A stretch of 32,769 nt of DNA from an uncultured bacterium (lineage in GTDB: Bacteria > Pseudomonadota > Gammaproteobacteria > Burkholderiales > Burkholderiaceae_E). The notes under the pieces were generated by a model. The model was given only the letters and a program-made list of their open reading frames with translations, was not told where the DNA came from and made no database searches. Shown here piece by piece: positions 1 to 12,000 of the stretch (its first letter is position 1; each line of letters begins with the position of its first letter). The DNA lies in assembly GCA_903907905.1 (NCBI GenBank), contig CAIVPX010000096.1, forward strand, positions 1 through 32,769, written 5' to 3'. The translations under genes were made by a program, and so were the position numbers.

Positions 1-3000
1 GCCGGACAGCGACCTGACGCTCACCATCGATGGCAGCCGTGGCGACACGACTCGCCTGACCGGCAACCTCACGCTGGACGTCTTCGGGCTGGTGAAGGTA
101 ACGGGCGACTTTGGCATTGAGAGTCGCCAGGGCGAGGTTCGTCTGGCCGGCGTCAAGGACGATCCGGATACAGAGAACGACGAGACGCTGGTTGCCGTGG
201 ACATGCTGCTGATTGGCGGCAACGACATGACGGCCTTTGCGGGTGCGGGCGACATTGGCATCACGTTGACAGACGTCGATCTGGGCGTGGCGTTGCTGAC
301 CGAGCGTGTCGAGAAGGTCGACGGCAAGGCGGCCCCTGCGGCGCGTGAGTGGACGACGGTGCAGGCCACGGTGGGCTCCGCCGCCTTCACCGGCATTGAC
401 AATCTGACCATCGCCGTCAATTCATTCTCCCTCGAAGTCAATCAGAAGGCCGACAAGGATGGTTCGGTCGTCGATTACGGCTTGGTGGACGCGAAGGACC
501 AGACCAAAGGTCGCAAGACCGAATTGGCCGTGACCACCGGGCCGGACAGCGATCTGACGCTTACGATTGACGGCAGCCGTGGCGACATGACGCAGTTGAG
601 TGGCAATCTGGTCATCGACGTGTTTGGGTTCATCCAGGTTTCTGGCGATTTCGGCATCACCAGTATGGATGCCACCTTCAAGACCGGCGATAACAAGGAG
701 ATCAAGGGCCGCGCCCTGACCATCGGCGTGACTGAAGGCCGAGCGTTTGCCGGCATTGGCGGCAACGGCGATAACCCGCTGGGCCTCGAATTGACCGGGC
801 TCGACATGGGCCTCGTGCTGTTTGACAGCCCCGACTACGCCGATACGTCCTGGACGGCCCTGTCGGCAACGGCAGACAAGGTCGCATTCGTCGGTATCGA
901 CGGCTTTACGCTAGCAGCCCAGGGCATTTCAGTGGAGTGGAATGACGTCGAAGCCCCTGCGGCCAAGCCCCAGAAGGTGCTGGCGCTCAAGGACTATGCC
1001 GTCACGGCCGGGCCGCAAGCCACGGTTAAGGTCAGCACCGACGCCACTCGCGGCGAAGTGCTGGGCGTGAAAATCGATCGCGCGACGCTGGCGATTTCTG
1101 ACTATGTCTACATCAGCGGCGGCTTTTATTTCGAGCAAGCCGACTCGGTCGCCATCGACGTAGGTACGGGCCTGAGTGCGAAACAGGTGAACGACGACCC
1201 TGCGCTCAAGACTGGTCTGTCCAAGGTCAAGGGTGTGTCGTCCAACTACGGCCGTATCGAGGATCTGGAGGCGGCATCCACGCTGCTGGGTTTCAGCGAC
1301 GTCGACATCTTCGTCGGCATGGGCCCCTATTTCAACGACACCAACGACAATGGCCTGTTCGACGCTGGCGAAACCCTGAACGAAGACCGCTGGGGCATCA
1401 CGCTGGATAACATCGACCTGGGTCTGGTGTTCATGAACCCGACCGATGCGGCCGATCCCGATGGCGTGATTCCCAACCTCTACTCATTGCAGGTCAACTG
1501 GGACGCGCAGATCGACATCGACTGGGTAGTGTTCCAGTTCCAGCTTGAGCGCCTGCAGGTCTATGTGAATCAGGGCGGCGAGTGGGGGGAACTCGATGGC
1601 GTTCGACCCTACATCGATTTCAAGAGCTCGTTCAAAGACGGAATGCTGACCCTCGAGGTTGGCGACAGTCGCTTCGACTTCAACTACGACCGTAGGCTGA
1701 TTGGCGTCAAGCTTGATGACGCGCTGTTGGGCATAGGCGGCTTCTTCTTCATCGAAGGAAGCTTTGTATTTGAGAAGTCCGACAATCTGCTGCTCGATGT
1801 GCAGACGCAGCTACCGAGCCGGCTCACCGGGGAGGCCGCCTCGCTCAATACCGACTTGCGCCAATTCAAGCGTGCGGGCTATCTCTCCGCGGACAACAGT
1901 CGCTTCGAAGACCTCCCGGTTGATGCCATCGTATTCGGGGCTTCTGATGTCTCCATCAAGGTCGGCGCTTACGACGACCCGCTGATCAGTCTGGACGGCA
2001 TCGACATTGCCTTCTCGACCTTCCGGGCCACAGAAGCGGTTGACCCCAATCGCGTGATCCCGCGCATGTACTCCATGAGCGCGTTCTGGCCCGTACAGCT
2101 TGATGTCGACTGGGGCTTCATGAAGCTCGCGATCGATGACATCGCGTTCAAGCTCAACACCGGTAGCGACTGGAAGGGCTTGAAGGTTGCCCCGTTTGCC
2201 GATTTGCGGTCGAGCTTCGGCAGCCAGGGCCTGAGAGTAGAAACTGGGGATGACCCGATCTATCTCGCCTACAACAGCAATTTCTTCGGCGTGGAGGTGA
2301 GCCGCGCGAGTGTTTCACTCGGTGACTTCTTCTTCATCCAGAGCGGTTTCGCGATCACGCGTTCCTCCGGCACGACAGTCGATGTCGTCACCGGATTCAG
2401 TGACACTGACCTGACGGCGGGGGCTTCCCTATCCAAGCTCGTTCAGAAGGGCTATACGGGCGTTGGTAAGTATTCGCGCCTTGAGAATGTGCCGATGAAG
2501 GCCACCACGATCGGTTTTTCCGATGCGATGCTGTTCGTGGGTTCGGGTCCCTATTTTGTTGACAGTGATGGTGACGGTCGCATCACGGTGAACGACACCC
2601 CGTCTGAAGATGCGATCGGCTTCGCGGTGGACAATCTCGACCTCGCGGTCGTGCTCTACAGTGATCCTGAAAAAGTCGTGCCCGATATGTGGGCGCTGTC
2701 GGCCAATGTTGATTTCGTGGGCCTGGTCGGGATTGATTTCTTGAAGATCCAGGGCGAGCAGGTCCGTATCGCAGCCAATCAGGGTGACGCCTGGAAGAAT
2801 GCCAAGACCGTCGAACCCTATGTCGACTTCAAGTCCACCTACGGGGCTAGCGGTCTCTCGGTGCTCACGGGTGGCGCCCCCATCTCGATCGACTATGACA
2901 GCCCGCTCATCGGCGTTTATGTCGGACTGGCCACCATACAGATCAGCGAGTTTGTCTTCATTCAGGGCTCTTTCGCCTACGAGCAGGGCGCGCGTCGAAA

Positions 3001-6000
3001 GGTAACGATCGATACCGGTACCAGTTTCGGCGATCTGAACTTCTTCTCGACTGCCTTGCAAATCGAAGCGGCGAGTATCACCTCCGATGTCGAGCTCTCA
3101 TCGGATTGGCGCACGATCTCGAACGTCGAGGTCGAGACCACGCTGCTCGGTATCAGTAACGCCAATGTCTTCGTGGGGTACGGCATACCCGACTGGAATT
3201 CGGCCACGCCGGTCAAGGACCAAGAGGGCGTTTTCGGCCTGGCGGTCAAGGACATTGACGTCGCGCTGGCCATCATGAAGCCTACGGGCAATCTGGCCAA
3301 GCTGATCCCTGAGTTCACTTCGCTCAAGGCTTCGGCAGACCAGTTTGCCTTGTGCGGCGGGGGCGATATCTTCCAGCTCTATGGCTTTGACATCGAAGTT
3401 CGGATGAATTGGAGCGATGGCTGGCAGGGATCGCCCGAGACCAAGCCGTCGATCGATTTCGTCAAGAGCTTCGGCCCGCAGGGCCTCGCCGTGCCCACCG
3501 GTGCTCAGCCAATCTATCTCGATTTCGCTGCGGGTGCCTTCATTGAAGCGAGCGTACAGAACGCAACGCTGATGCTGTCGCAGTTCGTCTATGTGCAGGG
3601 CGACTTCGCCTTCCGCAAGGGCTCCTCGCGAGAGATTACGGTCGACTATGGCCTTCTGGGCACGATCAAGGGCGTACGTGCCAGCAGCATCGAATTCGGT
3701 GCCAACAATGTGCAGGCCTTTATCGGTGTGGGTGGTCCGTATATCCAGGACAGCAACAACGACGGCTATGTGATCGATCATGACATCACGGTTGGTGGCG
3801 TCACTTACGAGGCCGACCCCATCAACCCGGATGCCATCGGCATCGTGGTCAACGACCTGAACTTTGGCATGACGGTGCTGACCACTCAGGCACCGAATAT
3901 TCTGGCCAATCCCAAGTCCATATTGGTTCCGCAGGGAACCAAGTTCACCGCGCTGCGGGCAACCGGCCAGCAGATCGCCATGGTGGGATTGCCCGAGGAG
4001 CTCGAGTTTTCTTTCGAAGACGTGCTGGTGGAACTCAACCAGAGCGACCAGGACGGCATGATCGTCGACTTCACCGATGGCGGTAAGTCGCAAGGGATGT
4101 CCATCAACACAGGCGACCCCGCCCGGCCGATGGTCCTGGATTTCAAGGAGGACATGCTCACTGCCTCGATCGGCTACGCGCGTATCAATATCGCCAATGT
4201 GCTGGCGCTCGAAGGCGGCATCACGTTCCAGCGCCGCACCATGAACGACGCCGACATCTACATTGCCGGCATCGCCATGCCGCGGGGCGTGGTGGGGGTC
4301 GACGCTCTGGTCCTGGGCGGGCGCAATATTTCGGCCTTTGCCGGCATCAACGGCCCCTACCTGTCCGATACCGACGGCGACCACGAGCTCGACGACGAAA
4401 CCCCCAACGAGGATGCCATCGGGTTCGCCATTGCCGATCTCGACTTCGGTCTGATCATGGCCAACCCCTCGTTCATGGGGCAGTCCATGGACCAGTTGAC
4501 CTTCATCGGCATTACGGCTGAGGCGGACTACGCCGGCCTGGTCGGCACCGACCCCTGGGTGACGCTGAACGCCCGGGATGTGCGATTTGGCCTCAATTTC
4601 GCCATGGCCCAGGGGTATCCGCTGCCCCTTACCTTTGTGGACTTCTCCACTGTGGACGACGGTGGCGCGCCTGGGATGGACATTCCGATTGGGTCGAGCC
4701 ACTCGATCAATATGGCCAGCCTGGACAACTTCGAGGTTCGAATCGGCATGCAGGCCAACCTGGGCCTGTTCGGGTTGTTCGAGATCAATGCGCCGGCCTT
4801 CGACTTCACCTTCGAGTTTCCGGACACCGGAGACCTGATTCCGAAGATCGACCTCTCGGAGTTGATGAACTTCGACTTCAGCGTTCCGCTGTCGGCGCCG
4901 ACCTGGTTGCGTGATGCGCTTGACGGCGTGAAGGACGCGCTCAAGAACGTCGAGTTGAGCATCAGCATCGATGGGATTACCGGGTCGATTGAAATCCCGA
5001 ATCTGACGCTCAATTTCGCTGACTTCGTTTACTTCCAGGGCGATTTCAAGCTCACGTTGGGTGACACCTTCCAGGCAGATGCCTACACCGGTATCGATCC
5101 GATGCTGGGTGGGGCGCTGGACTCGGTCCTCGACTTAGCCACCAACAAGTTGCTGGAGACGATTGCCGGCAGCGATCTGCCTGACCTCAATGACATCAAT
5201 GTGGTCCAGCGCCTTTTGGGTTTCAACGAGGACTTCTCCGTTCTGAAGGGTGTCAACTACAAGGGCACGTCGTTTGGCGCGAGCAATGTCAACCTGTTCG
5301 TGGGCTCAGGCAACCCAGACTTCAGCAAGCCGCTCGCAGACCAGGGCCTGATCGGGTTCGGTATGCAGGACCTCGACCTCGCCATCGGGGTGTACACGCC
5401 CACGTTGCCCGGCATCATGGGGATGCTGGTTGGCGACTCGGTCGAGGATGTGATCTCCATCAAGGCGACGGCCGATGAGATGGGGGCCTACGGCTTCGGC
5501 GACTTCTTGAAGATCCTCGGCCGCGATATCACGCTCGAGTACAACGACGGCGGTAAGTGGTGGGAGTTCTTCCGCGCCCTGCCCATCTACCGTGACATCC
5601 GTAGTCAGATCATTGATACGACGACGATGCCGCCGACCATTACCGAGCGTAAGGGGCACGTGGTGGGAACGGGTCGGGAGCCGGTTGCGCTCGACTTCAA
5701 TGGCGCGCCCGTCATGGGCTTGGACATCGGTCTGGCCGAGATCTCGCTGGCCGATTTCGTGCATCTGCGCGGTTCGCTCGCCTTCCGCAAGGGCGAAATC
5801 TACAACGTCAAGGTCGATCCGGGTGGTCTGGGACCGCTGTTGAATGACCTTGGCGATGTCACCGGCGTTGATCTGAACAATATCAACCTGAATGTCCAGG
5901 CGATGACCCTGGGTGGCGCCAACCTTGAAGGCTTTGCCGGAATTGGTGGGCCGTACCGCTACGGGTTCGATGTGCTGGGCAACGGCAGGCTGGACCAGGG

Positions 6001-9000
6001 CGAGGACAGGAACAATAACAAGCTGCTGGACCCGGGCGAGGATGCGCCCGACGGTACTCTCGACTCGGTCAACGAGAGCGCGGTGGGTCTTGAGATCCAC
6101 AACGTCGACTTCGGCTTTGCGATTTTCAAGCCGATGGTCTTCACGATGTCACCGCAGCTCGAGCAGTACTCGCCGATGTTCGTGTCCGCCAAGGCCTCCA
6201 TCGAGCGGGCGGGTCTGGTTGGTATCGACGAAGACATCCTGTCAGCCGAGGTGTTTGATGTTGAAGTCAACCTCAACACCTTCCTGATCCCCAGTGCGCC
6301 AGCGGAACTTAACCTCGCGCTTCAGCTGTTCGGCCCGCCCACCATCAATTTCAAGGAAAGCAACAGCTTCAAGAACTTCACCGAAGATGTTCGGGGCAAT
6401 GGCAAGCTCGATCCGGGTGAGGATACAAATAAAAACGGCGTACTCGACTCGGGTGAGGACAAGCCGGACGGTCTCCTCGACTTCGGCGAGGATCTGAACG
6501 GCAACCTGCGCCTGGATCTCAGCCTTAATGAAGACCTGAACGGAAACGGCACGCTCGATGCGGGCGAGGACGTCAATCGGAACGGGCGCCTCGATAACAG
6601 CGTCAGCGAAGACGCCAACGGTGACGGGCAACTGCAGCTGAGCGAAGACCGTAACCAGAACGGCAAGATCGACCGTGCCGGTTTCGCGCTGCCTGCCGGT
6701 GGCAACAACATGGTCTTCATCGACTTCGATGAAGAGATCATCCAGGCCAAGGTTGGCTACGCCGAGATCAACCTCGGTGGCGTGTTGCAGATGTCGGCAT
6801 CGATGGCCTTCACCAAGCGTTCGGGCGAGCAGGTCACGCTGTCCAATGGCGAGCAGACCATCGTCACGTCCATGGCCATTGGTATCAATGACGCCAATGC
6901 CTTCCTTGGCGTTCCGACGATCGTCGACGGCAAACCGCGCGGATACTTTTACGACAGCAACGGCGATGACCGCATTGACGAGGCCGACGATACCAACCCC
7001 GGGGCGGTTGGCCTGGTGATCGAGGACCTGGATCTCGGTCTATTTATCGCGGCGGAAACCTACATCTCGCTGCAGCGGATCAGTATTGGCGTGTACCTGG
7101 CTGGTCGTGCCTCGGTGCAGAAAATCGGGCTCATCGGCGTGCCGAATGTCACGATGGAAGCGCGCGATATCGTGCTGGAGATCAATACCGGCGTTCGGGC
7201 TTCGCTGGACATCGGTCAGATCAAGAAGTCGTGGAACCACCAGGCCGGTGACGACCTGTTCGACGCCAGTGCCAACCCCGCAATTCCCAGCACAGACGAT
7301 GCCTACTCCACCCTGGTGAGTAACGGGGACATCTACCGCGCTGAGGACGGCACCTTCTGGAAGTACACCGGCAAACAGCCAGCCCGCTTCCGCCTCACCA
7401 AGGACGACCCGGCAACAGGTTCGGTCAACGAAGGTTTCGATCCGTCCAAACTCTCCAAGCTCGAACAGGCAAACTGGGAGAAGTCGCGAGCCAATGTCAG
7501 CTATGACGTCAACGTCAAGCCCAGTTTCGGCTTCACCACCATAGACTTCAGCAAAAGCACGTGGAAACGTCCAGCCGAGGACGTCAACGGCAACGGCCTG
7601 CTCGACAATGGCGAGGATCGCGGCAACGGGATGCTCGACCTCCTGGAGGACATCAACCAAAACGGTCGGCTCGATCCGGGCGAGGACAAAGGCAACAGCG
7701 CACTGGATGACGCGCTGACGTTGCCGGGCTACGCGATTGCAACCGGCAATCCCTATGAGCCGATTGTGCTGGACTACAAGTCCAACTTCCTGCGCATCTA
7801 CGGCGAGTTTGAAGTCAACCTGTTCGATCTGGTCAAGATGGACGGCGCGATCGACTTCCGCCTGAGCGAGGAAGACGGGCTCACCGCCTTCGCTGATGTA
7901 TCGGTGCAGATCGGTCCGGACGAGCTTGGATTCAAGAGTCACGCCACCGGGCTGTTGATCATCAACGGGGGCGGAGTCGCCATGCGGATGGTGCTCAGCA
8001 TGGAGCTCGACCTCAAGATCGCCGAGCTGAACGCGAAATTTGAGCTCAACCTCAACAGCTTTGGCGAGCGGATCGACTACACGGTGCCTGATGCTTTCCT
8101 CGATGTCGTCGAGATCAACGACGACAACAAGGATCTCGAAGGCGTTCAGTTCTCCGTGATGGAGTACCCGCCAGGCAAGGAAGATGTCAAGGAAGACTGG
8201 ACGGGTCCTTATGTGGCGCTTACCGGCCAGGGCAACCTGAGTTTGATGGGCCTGTTGAACTTCCGGGGCGACTTGTCGGTCATCGCGGCCTTCCCTAAGG
8301 ACAGCCAAGGCAACACCAGCTTCCGCATGGAGATCGGCGTCACGGCCGAGCTCGAGCTCAAGCCGCTCGCCAAACTTGGCGTGACCGGCAGTCTCGGCCT
8401 GATCATCGACAGCGGTGGCCCGGGCCTTTACGGCAGCCTGGAGATCGGCGGGGCGGGAGAGCGATCGGTCATCCTGGATGGCGGCGATGTCTTCAGCATC
8501 GCCGGGAGCTTCCTGCTGCAGGTCAACACCACGTCGGTGACACAGAAGGCGCGTGGTCGGGACGCCGAGGGTAATTTCTTCGACAAGAACAACAAGCCCA
8601 TCATGGTCGATCTGACGCCGCAGTCGCTCAGGATCGCCGGTGGGGCGGAGGTGAGGATCGGACCCATCAGCATGAAGGGTTCGGTCGATTTCCTCATCAA
8701 TGACAAGGGCGTGCAGCTGGCCATGGAGGTGGTGCTGGACCTCTCCGCCTTCGGCAAGATCCAGGTCAAGGGCGCTGCCGCCATCGGTCTCGATGCCGCC
8801 GATCAGCCGTTTTTCGCGCTTTACCTGAACTTCAGCGCCGAGATGAACATCGCGATCCTGAAGATCAAGGCCGATGCATCGCTGCGGATTAACACCAGCA
8901 CGCTGGACTACACCACCCTCAAAGGCGATGTCATCAAGGCCAACACGCTGTTTGACCTTGAGCTCAAGGGGATCATCGACATCTTCCTGTTCGATGTCGA

Positions 9001-12000
9001 ATTCTCCGGTCGTATCAGCGTGATCGACAACGTCTTCAAGCTCGAATTTGACGGCAAGCTCAACTTCTTCAACCTGGTCATGGTTGAGGTCGGTGGCTTC
9101 GTCGACTCAAACGGCAATTTCGAGTTCCGGGGCAAGATCGAGATCGATATTTACCTGGGGCCCTTGCACCTGAACGCTGGCGCGAGCCTGCTGCTCAGCA
9201 GCAAGCCTCGCTTCGCGGCCGCAGTGTGGGGGTCGCTCGACTTTGAGTTGAATCTGGGGCTCTTCTCGATCGACTTCACGCTCGCGGGCTTCCGTGGCGA
9301 GATCGATATCACGCCCGCCAGCGGCTATCTGGCCGCACGCGTCACCATTATGGGCATCACGGTCTCCGGGAGCTATCTCTGGTCCTGGACCGACCCCCCG
9401 CGTGTGTCGCACATGGAAGGCGATACGCTGGTGCTCAACGTGGGCGATGCAGCAGGTCGCTACGGCCCGGCCGATTACAACGAGATCGTCAACGAAGGAA
9501 CCGGCGTCGAATTCGATCGCCAGCTGTTCGGCGGTCAAGGCGGCTATATCGTCCGTTCTCTTGGCCGCGAGGAAATTTATGAACGCAGCAAGGTCAAGTC
9601 GATCCGTGCCCGGGGCGGCTCGGGCAACGACTCCTTCTATATCGGTCAGGGCGTCGACGCCGTACTGGACATCGACGGCGGCGAGGGGAGGGACAGCTTC
9701 CTGATTCAGGGCGGCGGCGTTGGATCCGTCATTTCGGGCGGCGCGGGCGACGATGAGTTCGCGAGCGGGACGTCATCCAGGATCTACTACTTTGGCGACG
9801 ACCGGCCGGCCAGCGGGCTGACTTGGTCGGGCACCTACACCGGTTCGCGCGGTAACGACCGCTTCTCCGGGGGCGCGGGCCCGGTGGTGGTGGACATGGG
9901 CTTGGGCAATGAAACGGTCGCGACCGGACCGGGCGCCGACACCGTCATTTTGCGGGGCGGCGAAAGCCGGGTGAATACTGGAGAGGGTGGCGATACCGTC
10001 CTGCTTGATCCCAACTATGGCGCCACCAAATTGACCTTGGCTGGCGGTGCTGCAAACGATGTGCTGCGCATCGCTCCGTTCGCCAGTACCGGCGACATCA
10101 CACTGGGCCAGATGGGTCTGGTTCATGCGGCGCCCAGCGGCTTCCTGCGCGTGAATTTCGACGACAAGCTCGATCGCATCGAGATGAGTGACACCGCCGC
10201 CAACACGGTGCTCAAGACGGTAAACATGGACTGGAAGTCCACCGATCTCTCGCTCAATGCCAGCGGTACGGTCAATGTGGCGGGCAGCAATTTCAAGGCT
10301 GCCGATGGCCTCCTCAGCATCAGTGCAGCGCGCTTCGTGGGGACCTTCAACACCGAATTGGCCGAATTGAGCCTGCAGGCCCGCGACGCGGGTTCGGTCT
10401 CCAATTTGATCGTCAATGAACTCGACAGCCTGAATGTGGTGACCGACCGTTGGAGTCAGGGCGGACTCGTCACCCAAAATGGCAGTATCACGGTGAACCT
10501 GGCCGCGGCCGAGTCAACGCTCAGCCTTACCTCGGGCCGGATCAGCACAGGTGCATCGGGCGGTGACATTCGTATCGTTGCCGACGACATCGATTTCCTG
10601 ACGGGGCGCGACAAGGTCTCGGGTTCAGGCCTCTTCAGCGTCGATGTCCGTACGCAGGGTCAGGGCTTGCGGGTGGGTGGCGCAGGTCAGAGCCTGTTCG
10701 GCCGGGATCAGTCCCAGGCCGGGCCCACCGGGTTCATGGCGTTCGCGATGCAGGACCTCGACGCGCTCGCCGACGGCTTCAGCGAAATCCGCATCGGTGG
10801 CGCCAACGCCAGCAAGTCCACCATGATCCTGGGCGATGCCGAGGATGCGACGGTGGGCAGCTTTGATTTCAGCGCGCGTTTCACTGATCGGTTGCAACTG
10901 ATTGCTGACGAAATTGTCGTGGCGGGCGATGTCCGTTCCACGACGCACATCGGTACGCAAAGCCGCTTGCTTCAGGTGCGTTCCGCCAATTTCCAGACGC
11001 CCCTGGGCGCACCGGATTCAGGTCTCGACGCCATCAGCCTCGACCTTCAGGTCACCGAGCAGGCTGATGTCAACGGGTGGCTGATCGCTCAGAGCGCGCT
11101 CACCCTCAACATCCAGGGCAGCACGGGCGCGGGCGCTTATGTGAGTTATGGCGCCGAGCCCAACAGCTTTGCCGGGTCCACTGGCGGCAATCTGCGCGTG
11201 ACCGGCAAGGACGGCACCTTGCGTCTGATCACCAGCGGCTCGGTGGTCAGTGCCTCTGGTATCGAAGCCACCGGTGAAGGCGCCCTGATCGAAATTGACA
11301 GCGCCTCCAGTCTGACCCTGCGCAGCGCGGCCAATGTTCAGGCTGATGCGGCCAACTCCCGGATCGTTCTCAGCGCGCGCGACTACATGCACTTGCTCTC
11401 CAGCAGTTCGGTGCTGTCGGGAGTGCGGATCGTATCGAGCCAGCCGGTGCTGACGGGTAGCGGGGCCAGCCTCAGCCTTTCCACCCCGGGCGAACTGCGC
11501 CTGTCCGGCGACGTGACCGCCGGTGGCGCTCTGAGCATATCGGCCGGTGAGTCCCAGTTCGATTCAGCAGACTATTTCGACAGCATCCTCGATCGCAAGA
11601 TCGAGACCGTGCTGACCGGCCAGGCTGCGCTGCTGACTGCGGGCGTTAGCGCTGCGATCGCAGATCTCAATAGCGGGACGCTCAGCAACGATCTCAAAAC
11701 CCTGATTCAGGGTACGGCCTTGCCCCTCACCAGCGTGAACAACCTGGTGGTTCAGTCGCTGGCCAATTACAAACCGTTCGCCGAACTGACCGACGCGCAG
11801 AAAACTGCGGTCGCTACGGCGCTGGGCTACACCAGCAATCCGGCGGCCGCGGGCGGCGGCACCACCGCGTTCTACAATCCCAAGACCGGCGTGTTCACCA
11901 CCAGTTTGAGCGAAGGCTCCACGGTGGCGAGCAACGCCGGCTATACGCAGATCAACAATGCGCTGGTGCGCGAACGCGCAGATGGTTCGCTCGAGGTGCG

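Larger units (their letters stand above)
5588..7576 (+). repeat. Beta modules with expanded calcium-loop runs
   Basis: Two further modules retain the hallmarks: ADFVHLRGSLAFRKG near 5753-5797, GIGGPY at 5939-5956, VGLEIHNVDFGFAIF near 6086-6130, AEINLGGVLQMSASMAF near 6761-6811, and AVGLVIEDLDLGLFI near 7007-7051. A single calcium-type loop sits at 6953-6991 (DSNGDDRIDEADD). Loop runs annotated separately are embedded at 5978-6064 and 6383-6673. Segments with little similarity to other modules, such as 7200-7480, contain several Trp and Asp residues. A structural role is inferred from position and composition. Confidence 0.65.

Noticed and set aside
3098-4702. A 534-codon open frame on the - strand
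   Set aside because: It lies wholly opposite the repeat modules, has a His/Arg/Asp/Val-rich composition typical of antisense shadow in GC-rich genes, and shows no recognisable motif.
6383-6673. Short tandem DNA repeats that could suggest a CRISPR array
   Set aside because: The period is codon-based, copies are degenerate at DNA level, no unique spacers exist, and the protein reading is a clear calcium-loop run.
7040-8308. A 422-codon open frame on the - strand
   Set aside because: Shadow of the calcium-repeat and amphipathic regions; repeated LDP/GED codons read in reverse give a low-complexity product without known motifs.
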